From the NCBI GenBank assembly GCA_014281115.1, contig JACONQ010000002.1:434001-498000 (forward strand): a DNA stretch of 64,000 nucleotides. Direction: 5' to 3'. A program made the position numbers and the translations under genes. How positions within the stretch are numbered: the stretch's first letter is position 1; every line of letters starts with the position of its first letter. This DNA comes from Laburnicola sp. R22_1 (Eukaryota > Ascomycota > Dothideomycetes > Pleosporales > Didymosphaeriaceae). The notes under the pieces were generated by a model, which was not told the origin of the DNA, ran no database searches, and was given only the letters and a program-made list of their open reading frames with translations. Of this stretch, positions 46,101 through 59,529 are shown one piece after another.

Positions 46101-49100
46101 GTAGGCTTTCTATCTTCTAATTTACTACTATAGCAGGCATTATTATAATCTTCTAGGCTATTACTATAGTAAGTAATACTAAGTTCTTCTTTTATATTAG
46201 TAATTTAATAGGGCAGAAAGGTACTAGCCTAGGTTATTTTAGCTAGGGTAGTTTTAATTAAATAGTTAATTTTGCTAGTAAAAGCTGTCTAATCTATAGA
46301 TTAGCTTCTTTAGTAGGTTTATAGTCTTAAGGTCTAGAATTAGAGATAAGATCTAGATTCTACTATATAATTTCTAGGGACTAGTTTTACTAGTGGCTTG
46401 GCTTTCTTTAGTAGTAGGAATAGGGTAACTAAAAGGTAATTTGTTTTCTAATAGTTTATTATCTAAGGAATGCAGCTATATAGCCTCTACGCTACTATCT
46501 CTATTAAAGGCGTTCTTATAGCTTAGTTTCTAGTAAGCCTTTAAGTATATTCTAATAACTAAGATAGTAGGGCTAGGATGCTAGACAGAGATCTCCTTAG
46601 AGATTCTTTAGTTAGCTTTTAATAAGCGAGTTATTTAGTAGGTATAGTTCTACTTATTAAGTAGACTATCCTATTAGGTAGTATTATCCTAGTAGGAAAG
46701 GTTAGATAGGAAAGAAGTTTATAGTAGGACATGGTTACTAGCAAAGATTAAATTCTTATTATCTTTCTAATAAAAGTGGTAGTCCTAAGTATTAACTAGG
46801 CAGTTAGCTTACTTAAAAAACTTTCTACTAATAATAAGATTATAGTTCTCTATTTTATAGAAAACAAACTATATAGTAATACTGCGTCTATTAATATTAA
46901 GCTAGGCTATAAAATAGGTATTTACTTTTATACTTCTCTTCCCTATAAAGTTCTTAAGGAGGATTAGTATATTTAAGTGGAGGAGTTTAGCTTTAAGCTA
47001 TTTTTATACTGCCTTTATATACTTTAAAGTAATAAGATTATAAGCGCTAGCACTAGTGTCTATTTAGGCTCGTAACCTAAGAGCTAATCTTTAAAATATA
47101 ATTTGCACTAGTATAACTAACTAGGGGCCTCTACATAGTTTAGGAACTCTTACTATTTTACTACCTATAGGTAGCAATTTTAGTTTAGCATCTATATTTT
47201 ATAATTAAAATTATGGTTTGTCTAGATTAATTAGTTTAGTAGCTTCTATATAAGCTACTAGGTTAGAGTAGTCTAGTAGTATATATTTAAAGCCTTATTA
47301 TCTAATAAAGTACCTACCTTTAAATTAGAGTAGTAGGCAATACTAAGTGTCGAAATAGATTACGTAATATAGTGGAAGGTAGGTAGGTAGTAATATAATA
47401 AGTATAAAATACTTATATAATAAGATAGATAGTAGTCTTAAGATAAATAGTAAGATAACTAACTTAGATAAATATTCTAACTCGGGGGTTTGGCTTATTT
47501 ATATAGATAAATTCACGTGACTATATACGTGCTAGATAGTTATTAAGTTCTACTTTAGGAAACTAATAGTTCTTTATCTAAAATTACGCAATAACACGTA
47601 ATTAATAAGATAAAGAAAATTCTAAAGTCTAGACTTTCTAGACTGTCCGTTTTCGTCTAATCTTGAACTAGACAACAAGCCAAAAGATAAGTAACTACTT
47701 ATTACACTACTATATAATCTATAGTATAAACTATATAATAGATAATAAGTATTACTATAAAATAAAAGCTTAGTAAAGTAAAATTACTTTTAGCTTTACA
47801 TTTTAACTCTAAGTTTATTTAAATTAAGATTATTCTCTACTTCTATATTTGCTTATATAACTACCTTAGGGTTGTAGCGTAAGTATCTACCTTTTAGCTT
47901 TTTACTATAGCTAAAGTAAGTGTTATTCTTAATACACTATGCCTTAGTCTAATTATAAAGAGTTAAAAAAGAAGGAGTAGATTTAGAATAGGGTATTTAT
48001 TTTTAGTTACTATATATAAGGGTGTTAATCTAGAATGTAATACCTTAAAAAGAGTCTTTATATGCGCCTAGAAAGAGTTTATTATATTATTATCTTAGAG
48101 AGTATAACTAGCTGCGGTTAGTTAGCGTTTAATTGCGGGGTAGTTAATATTAGGATCTTTTATTATTCTCTAGAGTATTAACTTTAGACTTCTAGTTAAC
48201 TTAAATTATAATTTGTCCTTTTAGGTCTTTATAATTAGTTTACCCTTTCTAGCTAGACTCTTAAAGGCCTATAGAAATATCTAGGCGTCTATTCTATTAG
48301 AGAGGAAGAGCTTATAAAACTTCTTATATGCCTACTAGAAGGCAAAGAAATTATAGTAAGTCTCTTTTAAGAATTTAAAGAGTAATTTAGGTCTATAATC
48401 TTTATTAAGGGCCCAATTTATTTAATACTAATTTTATATAGCCTTTTAAGGCGCGCCTTTAAAGTAGCTAAGTATAGCTTTTATAAAGTTGCCTTAATTT
48501 TTTATATAGTTATTGCCTTAGTAATAGTCTATATTTACCTAGAGCTTATTACGCATATCCTTTAGCTAATCTTTAATACTAGGGCTAAGTTAACCTTTTT
48601 TATAGTACTTATTAATATTAGGTAGCTTTATTAAGTATTCTAGCTTAAGTATACTAAGAGTAGTAGAAGTGTATTTGCCCTAAAGTATATTTATTTAGCT
48701 ACTATTAGTAAGCTTAGTTTATATATATCTAGATACTAAGAAGTAGTAAAAGGTTTTATCTAGATATAGAGTAGGTATTATAAGCTAGGGCAGATATTAG
48801 GACAGATATTAGGGCGCATACTAGGGCGTAACTAGGTAGAATAAGCTTTACTTAGCTATATAAGAGTGGCGCAAACTATATAGCAGATTAGGCGTTTCTA
48901 GACTAGAGTTTTTTAAAAGAATATAAGTGTAGTGCTATGAATTATAAGTATTTTTAATAAAAAGAAGAGCTTTATTAGAGGTAAATAAGTCTACTTTAAT
49001 AGCGACGTTATTAGTACTATTAAACTAGAATTAAGATCTTTCTTCTATTATATATATTATAGTATAAGGTATCTATACTTTAAATATAATAAAAGCTTAT

Positions 49101-49137
49101 TTAAATATATTAGCACGCTTATATAAAGCCTAAATAA
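46101..49137 (-). pseudogene. Element C copy 1: gag 3' half and protease
   Basis: The reverse complement parallels 50910-53467 of C copy 2. The retropepsin site reads D-T-S-A-S-A-Y at about 47065-47041 (DTGASAY before RIP). Sense-downstream it ends at a purine-rich stretch (ATTAGAAGATAGAAAG) directly before the 3' untranslated region. No reverse transcriptase or integrase follows. Confidence 0.75.
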
Positions 49138-49424
49138 TGTAATAGTTCTATGCCAGCCTCCCTACTAAGCACACTCTATCACCTTTCTTTTATATCCTAT
49201 TTCCCCCTATCTACGCCTTTCACTTTCTTAAGGCGCCTTTCCTAGTTAGTATTAGCATATAGCTAGTGTAGGCCTGTGCTCTACGCTGCCCTCTATATAA
49301 GAAAGGGCCTCCTATATCCCTTTCTTATTTACTATCTTAGAATAGTATTAATTTAACTAGCTCTTTTAACTATTCTAGCTGTTCTTAATAGGTTAGCCTT
49401 ATAAGGCTGTGTACCGCCCTTATA
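49138..49424 (+). repeat. 5' LTR of element C copy 2 (287 bp)
   Basis: Starts TGTAATAGTTCTATGCC, ends CCGCCCTTATA. Aligns with the 288-bp LTRs at 62706 and 34076. Confidence 0.88.
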
Positions 49425-49531
49425 TTATTTTAAGATGAACCTTTTTATTTAGCTATAGATAGTAATATAATATCTACTCCTCTCTTAAAATGCTGCCTAT
49501 GGGCAGTTAAATTAGTAAAAGTTTTATCTTA

Positions 49532-49955
49532 TTAGTTACTAGTTATGCTAGGCAGTTGCCTAAGGTCTATAAGACCACTAATACAACTTCTTTACCTGCT
49601 ATAAGTAGGTAAGGGTGTATTAGGTTAGTTACTAGTTATGCTAGGTAGTTGTTACACTACCTAAGGTCTGCAAGACTACTAATATAACTTCTCTGCCCAC
49701 TATAAGTAGGTAAGGGTGTATTAGATTAGTTACTAGTTGTGCTAGGTAGTTATTACACTACCTAAGGTCTGCAAGACTACTAATATAACTTCTCTGCCCA
49801 CTATAAGTAGGTAAGGGTGTATTAGATTAGTTACTAGTTGTGCTAGGTAGTTATTACACTACCTAAGGTCTATAAGACTACTAATATAACTTCTTTACCC
49901 GCTATAAGTTAGTAAGAGTGTATTAGTTTATTAGTTACTAGTTATGCTAGGTAGT
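49532..49955 (+). repeat. 101-bp tandem repeat in the element C leader, about four units
   Basis: TTAGTTACTAGTT recurs at 49532, 49625, 49726, 49827 and 49931. Units share CTACCTAAGGTCT, AAGACTACTAATATAACTTC and TATAAGTAGGTAAGGGTG. The array lies between the 5' LTR and gag. Confidence 0.9.
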
Positions 49956-50320
49956 TATTATATTACGCTAAGATCTATTTAAGAGGCTGCCCTAGAAGTT
50001 CTAAATACAAATAATAATTAACAAATAATAACTATTGCGCTACACCCTATAGAGCTAACTTGCCTAATAACTACCTTTTAGCGCTATTATAGTAAGGGTA
50101 TAAGACACAAAGCTAGGAGATTAGAGTTAGGCTATAGAGGTAATATAGATGTTAAGGTTTTATATATTTTATTTTATACTTTATCTTTTACCTAGCTTAG
50201 ACTATGCGCTAGCTTATACGCTATATAAGATCTACCACCCTAGGTTTATTTGCTACACCCTCTTTACTTAATCCTACTACTATCTATACTATAGTAAGCT
50301 ACTGCCCTTTAATCTAAAAG
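49956..50320 (+). other. Element C leader, no gene seen
   Basis: AT-rich untranslated sequence between the tandem array and gag. It is matched in inverted form at the right end of the window (63700-64000). Confidence 0.55.
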
Positions 50321-50324
50321 ACTT

Positions 50325-53300
50325 CTAAAATGTTTCTTGCGTTCTCTCTACCCCTAAATAGTTCTAGGATAGATAATATAGAGGGAGACGTTCGCCTGCA
50401 CTCTACTAATAATAGTTTATATAATACTTATAGTAGAATTCCTCTACTCTACCCTACTAGCAATCTATTATCTATTAAGTAAGAAAAGTAACTAATAGTT
50501 ACTTTTAAGACTACTAGTTGCCTCTTTAGCCTTATAAAAAAGAGAAGCATAGTTAAACTACTTAGAAAGGTCTACTCTAATAGAATTTCTTTCAATACTC
50601 CTAAGTATAATTAATATATTACTGCACTTAAAGCAGATTAGCTAGGTAATAAATTTTTACTAATAGACTTTAAGTAGCTTACGCACTAAGGCAAAGCTAA
50701 ACTTAAAGCTACTAGGAAGTTTAGCGCGTTTTCTGCGCAATTTAAACTAGACTAATCGCTCTAGTATAGCCTAGAAATAAAATAATTGCTTGCTACCTAT
50801 TAGCTTTAGGCTTAATATTACTTTTCTTAAGGCCTACTTTTAAAAACGTTACTAAAATTAGTAGCTAGGGCTATTACAAAGTCTAAAGATAACCCTAAAT
50901 AGGAAAGTATTATTTAGGCTTTATATAAGCGCACTAATATAATTAAATAGGCTTTTACTATACTTAAGGCATAGATACTTTATACTATAATATATATAAT
51001 AAAAAAGGATTTTAATCTCACTCTAATAGTGCTAATAATATAGCTATTAAAGAGGACTTATTTACTTTTAATAAAGCTCTTTCTTCTATTAAAGATACTT
51101 ATAATTTATATTACTATACTTATATACCTCTAAAAAACTGTAGCCTAGAAATATCTAATCTACTATATAGTTTGCGCTACTCTTATATAACTAAGTAAAG
51201 CTTATTCTGTTGAGTTACATTCTAATATACGCCCTAACTAGCACTCTAATATACACCCTATTATTTGTCTTAGCTTATAGTGCCTACTCTACAACTAGAT
51301 AACACCTTTTATTACTTTCTAGTCTCTCAATATATATAAACTAAGCTTGCTAATAGCGCCTAGATAGATATACCCTAGAGTAGACATACTTTTACTACCT
51401 CTAGTGTATTTAAGCTAAGATACTCTATAAAGCTACCTAATATTAATAAATACTATAAAAAAGGTCAATCTAGCCCTAGTATTAAAGATTAACTAAAGAA
51501 TATATATACTAAAATCTACGTAAATATAAACTACTACTAAAGTAATAATAATAAAAAAGATTAAGATAATGTTATAAAAGCTATTCTTAGCTATCTTAGA
51601 GGCGCGCCTTAAGAGGCAGCGCAAAATTAGTGTTAAACAAATTAGGCCCTCTAAAAGGATTATAGACCTAAAGCACTTTTTAAATTTCTAGAAGAGACTT
51701 ACTATAATTTCTTCGCTCTTTAATAGGCACGTAAGGAGTTTTATAAGGTCTTTCTCTCTAATAAAATAAATACTTAGATATTTTTATAGGCTTTTAAAAG
51801 TCTAGCTAGAAAAGGTAGACTAGTCGCAAAAACCTAGAAGGATAAATTATAATTTAAGTTAACTAGAAGTCTTAAGTTAATACTTTAGAAAAGATAAAAG
51901 ATTCTAATATTAACTACTTAGTAATTAAATACTAGATAACTATAGCTAGCTACACTTTTTGCAATAATAGTATAATAAACCCTTTTAGGCATATATAAGA
52001 ACTTTTTATAAAATACTACCCTTTAGATTAACGTCCTTATATATAGTAACTAGAAAACAAACACCTTATTTTAGACCTACTCCTCCGTTTTTAACTCTCT
52101 ATAATTAGATTAAAGTATAGTGTATAAAGCATAACGCCTACTTTAGCTATAATAAGAAACGTAGAGGCCTATACTTGCGCTGCTACTCTAAGGCAGCTAT
52201 ATAAGCAAATATTAAAGTAGAGAATAATCTTAATTTAAACAAACTTAGTATTGCCTACTACTTTAATTTAGAGGCAGGTAATTTGTTAGATAATAAGGCT
52301 TTAAATATGCACTACTAGACTACTCTAATCTAGTAGCTTATATAGAAGCTACTAAACTAATTAATCTAGACAAACTATAATTTTAACAATAAAATATAGA
52401 TACTAAACTAGAAATACTACCTATAGGCGACAATATAGTAAGGATTCCTAAGCTATTTAGAGGCCCCTAGCTAGTTATACTAGTGCAAATTAAATTTTAA
52501 GGGTTAGCTCTTAGGTTGTAAGTCTTAATAGACTCTAGTACTAGCGCTTATAACCTTATTACTTTAAGGTATATAAAAGTTGTCTAAAAATAGCTTTAAG
52601 CTAAACTACTCTACCTAAAAATACTAATCCCCCTTAAGAACTTTATAAGGAAGAGAAGCATAAAAGTAGATATCTATTTTATAGCCTAGCTTAATATTAA
52701 TAAATATAGTATTACTATATAGTTTATTTTCTATATAATAGGGGACTATAATCTTATTATTAGTAGAAAAATTTTAAGCAAGCTAACTGCCTAGTTAACG
52801 CTTAGGACTACTGTCTTTATTAGAAAAATAATAAGAATCTAACCTTTACTAGCAACTTTATCCTACTATAGACTTCTCTACTACCTAATTCTTTCTACTA
52901 GAATATCACTACCTAATAGAATAGCCTACTTAAAAAGTAGAACTATACCTACTAAACAACTTACTTATTAAAAGCTAACTAGAGCGTCTCTAAGGAGATT
53001 TCTATCTAGCTTTCTAGTCCCACTATCTTAGTTATTAGAATGTACTTAAAGGCTTACTAGAAACTAAGCTATAAGGACGTCTTTAATAAAGATAGTAGCG
53101 TTAAGACTGTTAAGCTGCCTTTTTTAGATAAGGAACTATTAGATAATAAATTGCCTTTTAGTTACCTTGTCTCTGCTACCTAAGAAAGCTACTAGTAAGA
53201 TCTGTCCCTAGGAATTATGCGGTATAATTTAGGTCTTACCTCTAACCCTAGACCTAGAGACTATAAACCTACTAGAAAAGCTAATTTATAGATTAGGCAG

Positions 53301-53467
53301 CTCTTGCCTATAAAATTAACTATTTAATTAAAACTACCCTAGCTAGAATAATCTAGATTAGCACCCTTTCGCCCTACTAAATTGCTAACCTAAAAGAAGA
53401 ACTTAGTAGTATTTACTATAGTAATAGCCCTAAAAAGTATAGCGCTGCCTATTATAGTAGTAGATTA
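50325..53467 (+). pseudogene. Element C copy 2 gag-protease, RIP-inactivated
   Basis: A first ATG lies at 50330, but the true start is uncertain. Capsid-like segments include SLIKKRSIVKLLRKVY, FLLIDFKQLTH and SLARKGRLVAKT. A decayed zinc knuckle reads LYLRCYSKAAIQANI near 52170-52215. The retropepsin site VLIDSSTSAYN (52522-52554) corresponds to DSGASAY, followed by FIFYIIGDYNLIISRKILSKL, the second protease block. A further 200 or so codons contain KDVFNKDSSVKTVKLPFLDKE and DYKPTRKANLQIRQL, then the frame ends near the purine tract. No RT motif follows before the 3' untranslated region. Confidence 0.75.
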
Positions 53468-53643
53468 TATAAGGGGCTTTAGACTAAGAAGTTAGAATTG
53501 CCTAAGTAAACTTATAAATTTAATAGAGTTTAATAGTAACTCTAGCTATAGACTTATATATACTCCTAGCTTAGTAGGAGCATAAACCTAGAACTTTAAG
53601 GTAGCAGGCTAAGTAACTATAGAAGGGCGCTTAGCTCCTTATA
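53468..53643 (-). repeat. 3' LTR of Gy1 copy 1 (176 bp)
   Basis: Minus strand: starts TATAAGGAGCTAAGCGCCC, ends AAGCCCCTTATA. Confidence 0.9.
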
Positions 53644-53662
53644 TATCTCTCTTTCCCTCTAA
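53644..53662 (-). promoter_or_regulatory. Polypurine tract of Gy1
   Basis: Minus strand AGAGGGAAAGAGAGATA, adjacent to the 3' LTR. Confidence 0.7.
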
Positions 53663-53699
53663 AAAATTTCTAGTGTTATATTCTATACTTTCTATAGTA

Positions 53700-56600
53700 G
53701 TAGCACTAATCCCCCTTCTACACGCCTAAAATCTTAAGGATAAATTTAATACTATATATGCTTGTAATAGTGCTTTAAGCCTTTAGAAGGTTCTAAGTGT
53801 ACTTTAGCTAGAAAGAGCACTAGGCTTCTATCCTCCTACTTTTAGTAGGGCAACCTAGTTATTATATCTAACGCGTTTATATTTATATCTTTTAGGTTTC
53901 TATAGTATAGTCGCCTATTTTAGTTAAGAATTTGCGCTAGTGTTGTTTGCTCTAGCTAAGGTAAATAAAAAGATCCTTGCCTTAGTTCTACTTTTCTTTT
54001 CTACTCTACTACTATATCTGCAACACTCCTTATTACTATTGCGCTATATTCTAATTGCTACTCTTACTTTTATACTATTTTTGCTATCTTCCTTATTATT
54101 AATCTCTATTAGAGTTAGAGCTAATAAGTAATACCTTATAATAGCCCTTACAACTCTAAGTAAGCGTCTAAAGGCTAGCTTAACTATAGCTTAGTATTTC
54201 TCTATAAAGATTACAACTTATAGTACTCTTACTTATAATAGTAAGCCTTTACTACCTACTTTAGATTTTTATAGTGCTAAAGACCTTAACAAGTTTATGC
54301 GCAATAAGACTATAGAAGACTATTATATAATTAGTTTCTTAGTTCTTTTGCGTTGTTCTTTACTAATTCTAAGTAATTTTTTAAGGACTTAAGCTGTAAT
54401 TAAAAGACCCTTAAGGCTATCTATACAATATCTAAAGAGTGTGTTTTTAAGGCTGCCTATATTTATAAGAAGACTTACTAGCACTACCTTAAGCAGCTTA
54501 TTTTCTATATATAGAGGCTGATAGAAAAGAAGTATAATTATAAGGCTTATATTATTTACTCTAGTAAGTATTTAGGCAAAATATAATAATTCTCTAGTAA
54601 ACCTTTTTTTTACTAATCTATATTTTAGATTTAGAATAGCTTGCAAAAAAACTCTACTAAGACTAAATTTACTAATCTTATTCTAGAACATATTCTCTAT
54701 AGTAATAGTTATACTAGTAAGCCTCTTTTTAATCTCTAATAAGCTTATCTTAATATCTTTATCTATAAGCATAGCTCTACTATCTAAAGTGCTTAAGTTA
54801 AGCCCTAAAAGATAGATAATACTAATACTAGATATTCTAAATAGGATATAGAGCTTTTATATTAGATTCTTATAGTTTAGTACAATACTTATACTATTCT
54901 CTAAGCTCTTTCTAATAAACTTGCTATAAGTTCTAGGTTTTTAAAGTTTGTCTTCTTTAGCTAATATTATGCTATAGTTAATTGTCACTTCTACTTTGTC
55001 TATTTTAGAGCCTCCCTATTAGAATCTAGTTAAGCTTATTCTAGATATTATAAAGACTATCTGCGCTAGCAAAATATTAAAAGGATATAAGATTGCTACT
55101 CTTCTAAAGTGTATTAAGTAGATTCTAGGTTTTACAACTATTAGTTCTAATTAGATTGCTATTCTTTGTAAAAAGATTAAAAAGATAGATCTTAATTCTA
55201 ATCTAGATAAGAGTAAGTTTATAGCGAAGGAGTAGTGTTTCTATTTATTTTTCTAGAATATTAGAATTTTTCTATCCCTATATTTAGCCTTATTATAGAG
55301 ATCTAAAGGTATTTTCTTATATAGTCTATAACTTTATAAGTATAGCTAAGCTATAAGCGTAGCTTTTAAAATACTTTAATCCCTTTAGTTATACTATATC
55401 TATTCTCCCTCTTTTATAATATTATTCTCTAAATAGCCCTCCCTTTCCCTCTTCCTAATCGCCTTATTTCCTATTACTTAGAATCTATATTATTTTATTA
55501 TAAAGAGGACAATCCTTTTCTTTTCTACTAGCTTATACTAGAGCTAACACTTCTAAATAATTTATAGTACTTTTTTATACGTTCCCTACTCTTCTAAGTA
55601 GATTATAGTCTTATTCCCTACTAATCCTTAAGTAATTAGTAGGAAGGGCTAGAGGTCTAGGCTTATTCTAATCTTTTTTTAGTAGAGGCTTTTTAAGTTC
55701 TTTACTAGGAATGCAACTTTTATACTAGGAGCTACAGCATATTTATTAATTTAGGGAGTTTCTATAAAAGTTTATAAGTAACTCTTTATTATTATTTTAG
55801 AATAGGGAGGTGTATATTTCCTAGCAATCTAATACCTTTATAGTAGAGAGATTTATAGTAAGTTTCTAAGTTAAGTTAGTATTATTTAACTACTTAACTT
55901 AGTATAATAATCTCTATAGCCCTCTTCTCTTTTAAGTAGGTTTCTTAGCTAAGATATCTTTTATAACCTATTTCTCTTCTTCTTTAATAATAATAGCCTT
56001 TAGTTTTCTATTATCTATAGTCTAGCTAGAGATAGAGTCTTCTCTAGCTAGGCATAGATAATTTACTAAGAACACTAGGTAAACTCTAAATAGAATATTT
56101 AGTTTTATATTATAGGAGTCTACTACTTATATAATTATAAACTTTACATTTTTCTAGTCTAACTTCTTATTAGGGTAAGAGTTAGATAGGTAGTCCCTAT
56201 ACTAAAGCTAGACTTATCTCCTTTCTTTAATATAGGAGCATCTCTCTAGTGCTAATTTGCTTACCGCTCCTACTCTTATTAGGACTTAGCTATTTTAGCT
56301 TAAATAAATATAAAAACTTTTTAGAACTTCTATAGCAAAGCTTTAGTAGACTTTACTAGCTATAAATTCTACTAGTAATAGTTAATAGTTTCTATTTCTA
56401 TATTTAGCTTAGATAAATCTATATTATATCTATACTAGAGAAAGAATAATACTACTCTAGTAGAGGTAGCTTTTTACTTATTAATAGCTATTTGCGCTAT
56501 AGAGTAGTATAGGGCCTAATTTTTTTAGTCCTATTATATAAAGACGTAGAGGTATACCTTAATTATAAAATTTATATATTCTATAGTATTATTAGTCTGT

Positions 56601-57750
56601 AGGTATTTAAAAGAGAATAATCTTCTTTAAATCTTTATTTTCTTATATAGATGCCTCTAAAAGCTACTTATAAATTAATTTTTATAGTTAGAGGTTATAG
56701 TATTAGGAAGCTAATAGTAGGCTATAATATAATAGAGGAACACCTCTATTACTATTTTTACCTCTAAGTCTAATAGGGGGACTAAAACTATTCCTTTTCC
56801 TAGCCTATTACACACTACTATTATAATTATAAGTTCTCTACTTATAGGAAGCTTAATAATAAAGTCTATAAAGATTTTCTTCTATATCTAGTATAGGAGA
56901 GAAAGAGGTCTTAGTAGCCCTTACTTTATATCTCTCTACAGCTTAGTTTTCTTATATATATTATAGTTCTTAATAAATCTATAAATAAAGTCTAATATTT
57001 TTAGAAAAAGTATAATTTAGTAACTATTTTATAGATAATCTCTCTTCCTAAGTGTCTAGATATAGAGAAGTTGTAGACTAAAGCAACTAGTATTATCTAT
57101 AAGGGTTTCTAGTCTAGAACCTATTTTTATTTCTAGTAATAGAAGTAATTAGTATTATTAATATTGCATTTTTATATAGTACAGTAACCTTTAGGTTTAG
57201 AGAAAAAAAAAGTGCGCCTATAGTAAAGGATATACTTCTTTACTTTTCTTAATATAAAATCTTTCTTTAAGCTATAAAACTATAGTTTATCTAGGTCTAG
57301 ATCTGCTAAAGGATATATTTCTAGTCTAGAAGGAAACTTTTCTAGTAAGTAGAAAGAAAAAGACTAGCGTTCCTTATATTTAGCCTAGTTTCTTTCTTTC
57401 CTAAGAGGGTTAAGCCTCCTAGTTAGAGCTTATATCGCTACGGCTATAGATATTTAGAGTCTAATATTTTTATTCTTAAAAGGAATCTTCTTAAAGAGTT
57501 AGATTTTATAGAACTTAATCTAGTTATTTTTAGTATTAGTAAGTATATCCTACTAGTGTTGTAAAAGAGCATCCGCCCTTAAGTTAATAGTTTCTAGTCT
57601 ATATTAGAATATTATATTATATTTACTAAAGGTATTAGCCTAGCGTATATACCTCTTATTTAATCTTCTAGACTTTATAAAGTATATAAGGTTCTTATAA
57701 TTAGTATATATAAGCGTATAAAGGATAGCCTAAAATATATTATACTACTT
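53700..57750 (-). pseudogene. Gy1 copy 1 RNase H, integrase and C-terminal region (by position)
   Basis: This 4-kb part follows reverse transcriptase in sense and is missing from copy 2. Its place in a gypsy element predicts RNase H and integrase. RIP is heavy and I did not read a clean HHCC or DDE motif, so the domain assignment rests on order only. A 63-codon plus-strand open frame near 53940 is a chance product of AT-rich sequence. Confidence 0.5.
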
Positions 57751-57759
57751 TTTAGTTAC

Positions 57760-59000
57760 TTTAATAACTATAAGTATCTTCTTATTATAAATTATATAGT
57801 TTGCCTCTATAGGAGTGTGTTTAGTAAAGAAGTAGGTAATTAGTCTAAGGACTCTTTTTATATTAAACTGTAAGAAGTAGGCTCTAGAGGCCTAGCCCAA
57901 AAAGTTAGTCTCTAATACTCCTTTCTTCTTAGTATTAAAGTAAACTAGTGTAGGCTTAGTGTAGAACACTTTCTTAAAGTAGTTAAAGGCCTACTATTAT
58001 TTCTACCTTTATAAAAAGAGAGTTTCCTTTCTAGTTAACTTTATTAATAAAGATACTACTTCTAAGAAGTTCTTTATAAACCTCTAATAGAAATTAGCAA
58101 ACCCTACAAAACTTTAAATACCCTTTATATTTATAGAAAGGGCCTAATTCTAGATAGTTTTAACCTTTTCTAGGTCTATATTAATCCCCTTTCTACACTT
58201 TATAATAAATCTAAAGTACTTAGTCTTAGTAACTATAAACTTACACTTCTTAATATTTAAGTATAGCTCTATTTTACCTAACTTCTCTACTATCTATTAT
58301 ACTTTGTCCTAATAGTCTCTTAAAGATCTACTAGAAAATATAAGGATATTATCTATATAGATGAAGTAAAAGTTATTTAAGTACTTCCTTAGAATATAGT
58401 TAATATATCTTTAAAAGGTACTTAGTGTATTAGCTAGTCTAAAGGGGACCACTAGCTACTTATATAACCTAAACTAGGTTTAAAAGGCTATTTTCTATTC
58501 CTTTCCTTTTAGTACTCTTAACTTATAAAAAGCCTAAATTATATTTAACTTTATTAGCTACTTAGCCTTAGTAAGAAGCTGTAACGTCTTTCTAATAAAA
58601 GGGAGGGAGTAGCAGTCCTTCTTTAATAGGGCATTTAACACCTCATAATCTATACAAAACTATAAACCTTCGTTAAGTTTTCTTATAAATAATACTAGTA
58701 CTATAGCGCTAGACTTGCTTACCTAAATAAAGCTATAGTTAAGGTACTGTATTAGTTTTTTATAAAAGACTAGTAATTTCTCCTTTAATATACAATAGAG
58801 GGGGCTAAAGGGAATCTTTAAAGTCTTTTTATTCTTCTTAATAAGGGGAATTAAGTAAGTAATCCTAGGACCTTAAAATAGGGGAAGTTTATTAGCTTAT
58901 TCTCTTAAGAAAACTTCTACTTAGTCTAGGAGCCACTTAGAGAGATAGTCTCTTAGGTCTATCTTAGCCTTTAGAGCTAGAGCCTTTTAAATATCCTTAA
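57760..59000 (-). pseudogene. Gy1 copy 1 reverse transcriptase
   Basis: Parallel to 26740-28000. The active-site box reads Y-I-D-N-I-L-I-F near 58365-58340, preceded in sense by NNFYF. It ends at lower coordinates in the block matching the RNase H start. Stops at Gln and Trp positions. Confidence 0.8.
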
Positions 59001-59178
59001 GAAAGGCAATGAAAACTATTAGCCTATTCTTTTCTTTTGTGTTTTTCCTATTTAAGGTTATAAATAATATAGTAGAGACTTTTTAACTAGAAGTAGAAGT
59101 TTGTCTTCCCTACTTATTTCTAATTCTTATATAGAAGAACTCTATATATATAGACTATTTCTCTAGGGCCACTAATAT

Positions 59179-59515
59179 TAAAGATCTTTGTCGTGTTAAG
59201 ATTCTAACTAAGGTTAAATCCGCACCATACACAGAGAGGAGTAAAATAGAAGGCACTAAAACCTAGCACCTAGCACATAGTAGTAGTAACAAAATATACA
59301 CAAATAATAATAATTTTATTATTAATATTTTGCACAGCGATATTATTAACAGCAGTTAATAAATAGTCTACTATCTAGCATAACTAGTTGCTGTTATAAT
59401 TGTTATTATTGCTGCAAAAAATATTGTTAAAGAAATCATTAATTACGTAACATAGTGGTTAGTTAAACAGCTGGCCCGGAATCACGTGACATCACGGATT
59501 GACCCCGGGAGAGAG
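59179..59515 (+). mobile_element. Non-RIP insertion, 337 bp, with 14-bp target duplication
   Basis: AGGGCCACTAATAT lies at 59165-59178 and 59516-59529. Gy1 copy 2 has the empty site (AGGGCTACTAATATAG, about 28131). A duplication this long suggests target-primed retrotransposition. Near the right end TAGTGGTTAGT and GGATTGACCCCGG resemble tRNA A and B boxes. Another B-box-like GGTTAAATCC is near the left end. There is no clear A tail or open frame. It may be a SINE; the family is unknown. Confidence 0.6.
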
Positions 59516-59529
59516 AGGGCCACTAATAT

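Noticed and set aside
53940..54131. 63-codon Leu-rich plus-strand frame
   Set aside because: Antisense to Gy1 pol; hydrophobic composition results from AT-rich codons.
59440..59515. A functional tRNA gene
   Set aside because: A and B box-like motifs are present, but I cannot fold a complete cloverleaf and the segment is the end of an insertion.
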